From assembly GCA_963922205.1 (NCBI GenBank), contig CAWUHX010000037.1:1-64000 (forward strand): 64,000 bases of DNA, given 5' to 3'. The notes under the pieces were generated by a model. The model was given only the letters and a program-made list of their open reading frames with translations, ran no database searches and had not been told where the DNA came from. The translations under genes and the position numbers were made by a program. Source of the stretch: Romanomermis culicivorax (Eukaryota > Nematoda > Enoplea > Mermithida > Mermithidae). Of the stretch, positions 56,601 to 64,000 are shown piece by piece (within the stretch, counting starts at the first letter, position 1; the number at the start of each line of letters is the position of its first letter).

Positions 56601-58875
56601 CATCACAATAAAGCTGAATCCTCTCAGAAATTGTGTCTTAAGGTTTAATCAAAAGGTGCACAAAAGTAAAATTTTACGGCGCTGTAAGGACGCAAGGACA
56701 TTAGGACGCAGGACAGTCAGAGGAAGGACAATAGGATGCCGATGGTAGAACGCACCTTAGGACGCAGGCATTATGGATATTAGGACACTGGACACTGGTA
56801 CGCAAGGACATTTGGACGCAGGACACTAGGACATAGGATAGTAAGACACAGGACAAGGACGCAGGAATCACTACTCAGACATTAGACAGCAGAGCTGACA
56901 CCAATGGCTTACGCTCAGACTCAGGCCACATGTTCTTGGGGTTTTCGTGACCGCAGACAGAGCCCTGGCTGTCCACCCCGGCGGAATGTTGACTGACCCC
57001 ACAGAATTCCCATCTTTTCGAAAATTTCTGAATTGAAAAAACTTCCCAAAAAAAACAAAATATCATAAAATTGCCCAAAATTATAGTTTCTGTGCATTGA
57101 AAGTCACAAAATTGCTCAAATCAATAAATTTTTGGAATTTGAATTCTTTTGGGGAAACTTTTTGTGAAAATCTTGGAATGTTTTGGGAGACTTTTTCAGC
57201 TGTAAATTAAAGAGCATGTTGGAAATCGTAGTTAAAAAGTATTGTGATTATTTTTGGCCGATCAAAAACTTCGAAATTGTGGCGGTGGTCCTTGAAATCT
57301 GAGGAAGGGAATAGTCGAACCTTAGATTGGGGTGCTTCACCAATCCTCTTCGTACATGTATGAAGCAGGGATTTTTTTCCGCACAGTGCGGATTTTTTTG
57401 GGGTCGCGCGGAAAATTTTTGGAGAGTTTTCCGCAATTTTTTAATGTTTTTATTGGTTTTTAATGGTAGTGCGGAAATTTTTCTGGCCGCTTTCCGCAAG
57501 ATGCGAAACGACCGGTGCGGAAAAAAACCCTGGTATGAAGGGTTTCTTCGTTCTAATTTCCTTGCATCCGAATGTCTTGCGTGTCCCCGCGTCTTAATGT
57601 GTGCACCCCGACAACTTTGAGTCCTAATGTACTGCGTGCTAATATCCTTGCGTCCTAACATCCTGCATCCTAATGTCTTTGAGTCCCAACGTCCTGCGAG
57701 CTAATATCCTTGCGTCATAATTTCTGCGTCTTAGTGTCTTGCCTCCTAATATTCTTACGTCCTAATGTCAATAACGTCCTATGTCCTCGCGTACTTCTTA
57801 CGTCCTAACAGCATAGCGCCGCAAAATTTTACTTTTGTGCACCTTTTGATTGAATCATCACAAATATAAAAACATAAGATATGAATGTCATTTAATTAGT
57901 CACAAATTAAATACACAAACTTTTTAAAGTACAGTCTGAAAACATAGGGCCAAACTTTCTAAAAATATAATGAGTGATCAACATAATCCGAGGACCTACA
58001 GTAGTTTTCGTTTCCCAAGACGCACGATCAAGCCGTAAACCAAAAATCTACAATGTGGCATTTCGTTTTCAGAGACGCGCAACCGTTTAAAAAATCGAAA
58101 ATTAACCGTACGATTTTCGTCTTCAAGGATGCGCGACCGCACCAGAAATAGAAAATCGGCGGTATTTTTGTTTTCAGGAACGCGCGACCATTACAAAAAC
58201 GGGAGGAAAACATTTTCTTGTCGTTTTATTTGTGAAACAACCATAGGGTTGCACGATTTCGAAAGCGAAAAGTCGTTTTTCGTTTCTGCTGCGCAGCTAA
58301 AAGTGGCGCACTAAGAGGCACGCACAAAAAAACATTAGTTTTCGCTAATCACTCACCCTTTTTAGACAGAGATGGTTTAACAGATCTTGACGACACTCAC
58401 CTATCTCATGGAAAGCTGACATTTGGAATACAAGTAGCATTGTCTCAGAAAAAATTTTTTTGCAAATGTTTTTGCAAGAAATGTAATTTAGGTTATATTC
58501 ACAGGTTTTCAGTTCAACAACAAATTAATCAGCATTTTATGAATCTGAATATGAATCAGCAACGGTCATTCTGTGAACTTTTCGGTTACAGTAATTTTTC
58601 TTCATCAAACAACTCTTCTCGTGACATCGGTATTTTCTAGATGTTCGGATGACGCAACAAAATGCCACCACAAAACCGACATGTCTTTACCGCGGATCAC
58701 GATTTTGTCTTTGTCGCTGATGGCCGTGGCAGTTTTGTGTGTTTCATTTTTGGCTGCCAATTTATTTTGGGGCAGTTTGAAAAATCTGTTGCTGATTTCC
58801 ACCGCACACCGGTTCATAGATCGTCGAGAGTATGGTAGAATGATCGACATGTCAACCGTGATACAAAATTCGTAA
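47608..58875 (+). CDS. type I membrane protein with Cys-rich ectodomain, family not recognised; 8.45 kb intron
   Basis: Exons 47608-47759, 48893-49226, 49892-50187 and 58641-58875 are GT-AG bounded and all phases agree, giving 1017 nt (338 aa). The start MLIHYLLLIIVSQMLINFG is a signal peptide; CRSRTYTCFACMEKPGG follows. Exon 2 has FCHSKDLLWTGFLYVNNTWW. Exon 3 is Cys-rich (GAICSSDISRCVRGYGENY, CKRRADVDETG). Exon 4 contains CSDDATKCHHKTD, a membrane helix (ITILSLSLMAVAVLCVSFLA) and a short tail ending MIDMSTVIQNS. The Cys pairs could suggest a Ly6-like or other small disulfide fold, but I cannot assign it. The last intron (50188-58640) contains the long-TIR transposon at 52369-58326. Exons between 50188 and 58640 could be missed. 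Confidence 0.65.
47868..48173. mobile_element. MITE with GTTCATACTT inverted ends
   Basis: 306 bp, starting GTTCATACTTCTGCTCG and ending CGAGTGAAGTATAAGTATGAAC, in the first intron of the membrane-protein gene. A solo end of the same family (CCGAGCAGAAGTATGAAC) is at about 47440-47458. Confidence 0.65.
50188..52368. other. intronic sequence, nothing recognised
   Basis: First 2.2 kb of the last intron of the membrane-protein gene. AT-rich with small local duplications ('ggttctcttgaaatg' at 51120-51160); no coding segment. Confidence 0.4.
52369..53756. repeat. left terminal inverted repeat
   Basis: 1388 bp. It lacks the MITE and the foldback insertion present in the right arm, so it serves as the empty-site reference. 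Confidence 0.85.
53890..55395 (-). pseudogene. decayed transposon-encoded protein with DNAGCYHGSNT motif
   Basis: Minus-strand blocks in order: FMQLDYAMKFLP (55345), GTPWHITYILANF and FDPLSQDSDAVIVIISD (55298-55100), then DNAGCYHGSNT in another frame (about 55105-55060). Further blocks are FNFDIDRCAWRAHQIGSG (54790), KIGKLKQF-like helices and KDELQALG (54240-54090), ending about 53990. At least three frame changes and several stops separate them. The pattern (FGKRGISWH-like, QDS, QDNAGCYH-like) belongs to a repeated protein found in many metazoan genomes. I know it from memory as an unnamed multi-copy protein and cannot assign a transposase class. Confidence 0.65.
55922..56166. mobile_element. 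MITE, AAGGGTCATTTATACTTGCC family, copy 2
   Basis: 245 bp with near-perfect inverted ends AAGGGTCATTTATACTTGCC and GGCAAGTATAAATGACCCTT. The left arm at about 53229-53245 shows the uninterrupted target (CTGCTAGAGGGTC on plus), which proves insertion into the right arm. The flanks fit a TA-type target. Confidence 0.85.
56647..57852. mobile_element. foldback element with GGACGCAAGGACATTA minisatellite arms
   Basis: The outer ends AATCAAAAGGTGCACAAAAG (56648) and CTTTTGTGCACCTTTTGATT (57832) are reverse complements. Next inside are arms of minisatellite GGACGCAGGACATTAGGACG (56690-56870) and its complement (57590-57790). The centre (56880-57560) has no clear gene. Inserted into the right TIR of the larger transposon. 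Confidence 0.75.
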
Positions 58876-61679
58876 ACATCTTTATTCAAATATGGTTACA
58901 ATTTTGGAGAATATGGATTAAAATTCTTCATATAATGTTTTTTTTTCATTTCAAAATGCCTGAGACATGGGCAACCTTTAGCACCTGGACATATGGATAT
59001 CCTGAATTGTATGTCAAGTCTAAACGTGCAAATTTTATTATACTCGTAGTCTGTTTTTCTCGAAATTATTCTAAATACTGAAAACGAAAAGCAAGTTCTA
59101 CTCCATGCTTTTACGATTTTCTGTTAAGCCATGTCAGGTAGGATTGGAAATTTATGAGCACAATTACATGAAACCTTTACAATTTTTGGAGTGAAAATTA
59201 TACAGTAAGAGCTTTGTGTAAATGATTTTGGTGAAAGCACGGTTGCTGCAACATCAAGAGGTCCAGTGGTTTAGGCGTTTTGCACATATATTTGTATACT
59301 ACATGCATCTTTGAAGTGATCGATGCAGCTAACGAGATCACAGCCAAACTTTTACTCAAAATTATGGAAGGCTCGTTGACTTTATCCAATAAATTTTTCC
59401 TTCATGATACAGACTCCTTCATAGCCGTTCTTTTCAATCATTTTGAGATTATCGAACTTCATTTCCTGATCTGAAGTAAGGCTGCGTTTGCCGAAATTCA
59501 GACCGCTGTATCAATCATTCCAAAATGAATGCAATGTAGTGGTCAAGCTTTTCCTCTGATATTCTGAACGAATTTAGGTCTAAACTTTGAAATGTCTCTT
59601 TGTTCCATTTCTCTATAAATTTGACACACAGTGATCTCGCTAATTTTCTATTCCAGTATTAAACTAATCTTCGGAACATAGGAGGGCATAATAAATCCTC
59701 ATATTTGCAATATGGGATAGTCTGGTATGTCGCATGGACATTGACCTTTTCTACACTTTACCAACCACATTTTATTAATTTTCCATCATAAACAGTGAGG
59801 AATTTCGATCCTGTACAACATACAGATTTCTACTGACAATTTTTTCATTTTCAAGGAAAATTTTCAAACTTTTCGTCAAAAAACTATATCGTTGCTAGCA
59901 CGTTAGTGCTAGACTACAATATGTTTCGTTTTGGGCACGCTGATTTTCACGTTTAAGGCAAGATTTCTAAAAAACTATAAGACATCCAAAGCTAAACTTT
60001 GGCAAAAATATAGAACTCGATGCGGGCTACAATATGGTATCACTTAGAATACTGTAAACATACTGTAGCTAAAGTTATGAGACAAACTAGAGTACTGTTT
60101 CGCCACCTTTTCATAACTAACGATTATTCTAACCGATTAGCTCGATTATGGTATTAATATCTTCAGTAGGGTCATATCTCGGGACCACCACGAAATTTTT
60201 TCGAAATATGCAAATGCGACCTTATTTCAGTGTAAAGAAAAATCTCAAAATTCCGACCGGTAATAACTTTACGAATATTTAGTCTTTCTAGACGATTCTT
60301 GTTCCGTTGGATGCAGCTCCTCGAGTTGTACAAGATACTGACTGGCGGTTTGAAAATTTGCAGTGTAAACTTAATTATCACAGAAAATATGCAAATTTGG
60401 CCGAGTTGGGGTAGATGACCGCACAAATATCTCGAGTTGTATAAGTCGTAGAAAGCTAATTCTTTTTTTATTCGATAGCTGAGTAAAATGCCCAGAGTAA
60501 ACCACCTTAACATCTAGTATGTGCACTGTAAAGAAAGTGTAAACAAAGCGAAAATGTCCATTAAAAAAATTTTTTTTTGCGATTTTCAGATCTTTTGTTG
60601 CACCATTGAAACGAGCTTCTTTTTCTACCTCCCCCCCAGTTTTGATATTTGTTTTTTGTAAAAATGTATAATACGTTAGAAATTTGCATAAATGTTGTTT
60701 ACAAAAAATTTTTTTTCGATTCATCGAATTTATGTAGCGCCGTTGCAAAGAGCGTATTTTGTTGTCCCTGATGCATATTTTGGTTTTTCGAAATATCTCA
60801 AGGTACGCTTAAAATTTGCATAAATGATATATGCCAAAAAATGTAAAATTCGCCACATTTTAGTGGCGTTCGTGCTATACTTCGAAAATACACTTTTTCA
60901 GTGAAGAATTTTTTACACCTTCCTTGCAGGAGCTTGAAAGTACGATATTTATCTGAAAATGCCAGAAAACGGCAAAAAGGAGAATATGTTTTTCCTTTTT
61001 GCTTGTTTCACTGGCTTAAAAGTTCGATATTAGGCGTCCCCATCATTTCATTTCAGCAAAATTCTAACTGAAAAAAACTTTCCATTTTCTGAGAAACATT
61101 ACGCGCCCAGTTAGAACACACGTGATGCCTCTAACTGCATGTATAAAATTCATTACAGGCTTGTACAAAAAAGTGCTATAATTGACAAAAACTATACAGA
61201 ACAATAACCATTCTCTAATACTAGGAAGTGGCAAAAGATGAATATGTTTCTCCTTGTCCCATATTTCGCTGAGCATAATACTATACTTCGTTTCCGAGAA
61301 CCTGGTTGTAAACTCACCGTATCCTTGATTCACACCTATTGTGTTTTCCGAATTTAAAACGCGGGAATTTAAATTTCTGATACGATTAATGCTAGTTCAA
61401 ACTTATTTGAAACTATGCTTTAGCTAATTTTACTCAAATAATGTTCGCCAGTCTCCCGAAAATCGCCGTCAACAAAAATTTTGCTGTTAACCAGCAATTA
61501 ATTTTTCGAATTTGTTTCAAGTTGTGTAAATTCGTTGTCTTGCGAATCAGGAATACTGTGGGTTTACCACCTGCCTTTTGGAAACAAGGTATAGGCCACT
61601 GCATTGTATACAGTAATGAAAAATTTTAACAAAGAATGGCACATAAGTAATTGCAAAGATTTCGGGTTTTTCATGAAAC
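58876..61679. other. intergenic spacer, nothing recognised
   Basis: AT-rich with no splice-consistent coding. Around 60180-60480 two related stretches ('ctcgagttgta...aagtcgtagaaagc' type) suggest an old duplication. Confidence 0.4.
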
Positions 61680-63120
61680 TGTCACGTGCCGACGGATTTC
61701 ATCGAACGTCACGTGATTCACATCACATTTTTCATTATATTTCTCGTTATGTTTTGTGTTACAGTAATTTACATCAATTTTGCGTTTCGTTTTTATACTT
61801 TTTACATGCAATTTATGTGTGTACTTTTTATGTTTATTTTTGTTGCTTTTGCGCACATTTATTTCCGTTTCGATTTATTATTTTCAATCGCACACATAGA
61901 CTACGGTATGTGCCCGCTAGTCAAGAATTTCCGTTAGAGATAAGCTCTCCGAGCTCATCGCTGTAATTAGAGCACAAGGTGCACTTCTTATCAGTAAAAA
62001 CTAGCGACGTTTCACAATGTGAAACGACTAGTTGAAATTCTCACTAGTGACGTTCCTATGTTAAGCATGGAGAGTGAAAACTCGTCCCAATGCTTAATGT
62101 TGTGAACTGGAAAATGTCTATGTGATCATAGGCATCTTCTGCAACGATTTCCGCTGCAGAAGTTAGCTTGGGGGAGTGTTAACTCCGCCCAAGGCATACT
62201 GTAGTTTATGGAGCCCTTTAAAAGGGAATGTTTTGTCTTTTTGTCACTCATTATTGAGCCTAACTGGTTTTTCGTCGTTTAGCTTCAAGTCGCGTCCGCC
62301 GTCGATATTTTTTATTATATTTTTATTGTTGTCAACTGCGTTGCCGTCACACGTCGAATAAATTACCATATTCGGACCCCGACCTACACACACATACACA
62401 CATCGTCTACAGTAACCCGACCGTAGTAACCCGTCCCCATCGCCGTTAGTTGTAGAGACCCGTCGCCCCTCGCCGAGGAAACGTTCGTTATCGCCGCCTG
62501 CCGTTTAGCAGTCGCCGAATCCCCACGCCGAATCGCTCGGAGTTCATTCCCACATCGCCGTCCGTAGGACCCCGCGTTTGACCCCGAACCCGTCGCCCAG
62601 CGCCGAGTAATTTGAGAAGAGGTGTCGTAAGTCTTCTCAGGGGTTATTGTTATTGAGGGTATATTTGCGGGAGTCTCCCCTAAGTTAGTTTTCCCTCGGA
62701 AGGACCCTCAGTTAAGAAAGCCCTCAGACCTTTAAGGTCAGGGCCAATAAAGGGGATTTAGGTTAACAATCGGGTCCCCCACAGTAAGCCATTCTTCGAA
62801 TGGCACCGTCCCCCATTCTGGTGAATGAGGACTAGGGATTGACACCCCCGACCCGGCCGCATTGTCCATTATTCTACAGCATTAACCCCAGGACAAGGCT
62901 GAGGTACACCATAGGTTTACCTGTGGTAGTACCAGCTGGGTTGGGTTCCCGAAACAGAGAACATTACTGGAGCCACCCCACGGGGTCACAGCATGTCACC
63001 TACCGTGTCATGGCCATGTTTCCTATGGGATATGGTACGGGTTTTGCCCGTCAATGTGACTGATCACCAATCTACTTAATGTGGCATTTCCCCACCTCTG
63101 TTTAATGTGACATGGCGAGG
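61680..63120 (+). repeat. LTR-like interspersed repeat, copy 2
   Basis: The same family as 8116-9565 but on the opposite strand. It begins TGTCACGTGCCGACGG, has a TTTAAAAGGGAATG box (62217), AATAAA (62358), and a GC-richer leader (62400-62640) with many CGCCG words. It ends in the region of AATCTACTTAATGTGG. Confidence 0.65.
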
Positions 63121-64000
63121 CTGGAAAATCGACCTTAAGTCTGACTCCACAGTCCTTGGGAATGAACCTTTTAACCTTTTGAGTGAGATACCTCTTTCAA
63201 TTAGGTAAATTTTCGATTTGAGTAGGGGAAACCTCCATCAGATCATGAGAATCGCCACTTGAGTGGGGAAACCTCTCTCAGGTCTGCTGATTCGCATTCA
63301 AAGTGGGATACTGACCCTTAGGATGAATTTTTGCCCTCATGTAAGTGGATACGCCCGTAAGAAGGTAGACTACCCCTTAGGTCGGAATAGGCCCTTATAT
63401 TCGAGTTTAGCACCAACTCAGATAGCACCGCATTTGAGTAAAACTTAATTACTGTAGGTTGGGATTTGCCCCATGTGTGATTAAATTAATGATTCTTGCG
63501 CGTAATTAACCCCTTATGAGTATAGTAACTCCCGTAAGCTTTGGTTAATCCTCTGGTATCGATTTTTTCCCCAGATTTAATCCCCAAGAGTCATAAAATT
63601 CCCAGAGTTGAGTAAATCGAGTATTCTGCTGTAAATCTCCTCTGAGCTTTCATTTTCCTTTCTTCTTTCTATTTTTCCCCTAATTTGGGCCTTTATTCAC
63701 TGCGTGTGATCAGATAGGTTACTGTAGCGCCGCAGGCCTTTTTGGTTACAGTACGACTGGGATTAGCACGTACTCTAACTACAGTATACCTGGGTATGGG
63801 TACTTGAGTATCACAACCCATGAGGTTTTCACAGCCCCTGAGGGTTTCGGGATCTCCGATCACGAGGTACAGTAACCCTTCCACCCTTGATTCTGGACGT
63901 CAAGTGTGGTCGTGAGTTGTTATCTGTGTCCGGTATGTGTGTCAACACACCTTTTCACAATTTTTCTTATCTTTACTGAGCATTAGCCAAGTTGCTCATT
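63121..64000. repeat. imperfect GTGGGGAAACCTC-type repeats and spacer
   Basis: Between 63180 and 63460 short units such as 'gagtggggaaacctctctcagg', 'gtaggggaaacctccatcag' and 'aagtgggatactgacccttag' recur every 40-50 bp. This may be the internal start of the element whose LTR-like part is at 61680. No gene was recognised to the end of the window. Confidence 0.45.

Larger units (their letters stand above)
52369..58326. mobile_element. DNA transposon with terminal inverted repeats of about 1.4 kb
   Basis: The left arm 52369-53756 is the reverse complement of the right arm 55396-58326, except for two insertions in the right arm. Ends are TGTGCGCGCCTCTTAAGG (left) and CTAAGAGGCACGCACA (right). 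Arm landmarks shared in reverse include GGTTTACGGCTTGGTCGCGC, GTGTAACTGATACAGAATAC and CAAGTTTCGTATGGTGAACA. The 1.64 kb centre holds a decayed minus-strand gene. Flanks are A-rich, so no target duplication can be called. The superfamily was not identified. Confidence 0.85.
55396..58326. repeat. right terminal inverted repeat, with two later insertions
   Basis: Pairs with 52369-53756 in reverse. It is interrupted by a MITE (55922-56166) and by a foldback element (about 56647-57852); without them it is about 1.48 kb. Confidence 0.8.

Noticed and set aside
58028-58314. Small ORFs on both strands with repeated GRASLKTK-like text
   Set aside because: They come from tandem 'cgcgaccg...gttttcag' units inside the transposon arm, not a gene.
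58440-58640. ORF with FFCKCFCKKCNLGYIH upstream of the last membrane-protein exon
   Set aside because: Phase does not fit between exons 3 and 4, whereas direct joining does; likely intronic.

Overview
The window looks like repeat-rich nuclear DNA from an invertebrate, most likely a nematode. The evidence is short introns (54-200 bp) with TTTCAG/TTTTAG acceptors, AT-rich spacers, frequent TACTGTA/CTACAGTA words, and a start exon of the nematode LAPTM-like type. A deep-branching (enoplean or mermithid-like) nematode is a guess from the style; no marker gene fixes the species.

Host genes are few and small. An FTS/AKTIP-like E2-variant gene (six phase-consistent exons, 227 aa) is at 0.6-2.9 kb. 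A HIF prolyl-hydroxylase (EGL-9/PHD) homologue at 5.2-7.3 kb carries an in-frame TGA exactly at a conserved Cys, plus a frame break. A Kunitz plus PAN-like secreted protein lies at 20.1-20.9 kb. A short secreted protein of unknown family is at 24.6-25.5 kb. A LAPTM-like gene at 45.5 kb is cut by an assembly gap. An unrecognised type I membrane protein (four exons, 338 aa) spans 47.6-58.9 kb, and its last intron holds a large DNA transposon.

Most of the rest is mobile DNA. At 10.1-19.4 kb is a 9.3 kb Ty3/gypsy-like LTR element on the minus strand. Its envelope-like glycoprotein lies between the Gag zinc knuckles and the protease instead of after integrase. Gag, knuckles, envelope, protease, RT, RNase H and integrase all share one frame, broken by two TAA codons. 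A related but shorter element (36.7-41.5 kb, perfect AGTT duplication) has lost gag and env. A third, very decayed integrase fragment is at 23.6-24.2 kb. Solo-LTR-like copies of another family lie at 33.4 and 46.4 kb.

The second notable system is a DNA element at 52.37-58.33 kb with terminal inverted repeats of about 1.4 kb and a decayed minus-strand gene containing the motif DNAGCYHGSNT. Its right arm was later hit by a 245 bp MITE and a 1.2 kb foldback element whose arms are GGACGCAAGGACATTA-type minisatellite. A similar pair of foldback elements, mutually inverted and embedded in a GAATCGCTCAnTTGGG minisatellite, occupies 27.7-30.1 kb. Copies of a 1.4-1.5 kb LTR-like repeat in opposite orientation lie near the two ends (8.1-9.6 and 61.7-63.1 kb). 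tRNA-derived SINEs, further MITEs and diverged tandem repeats fill much of the remainder.
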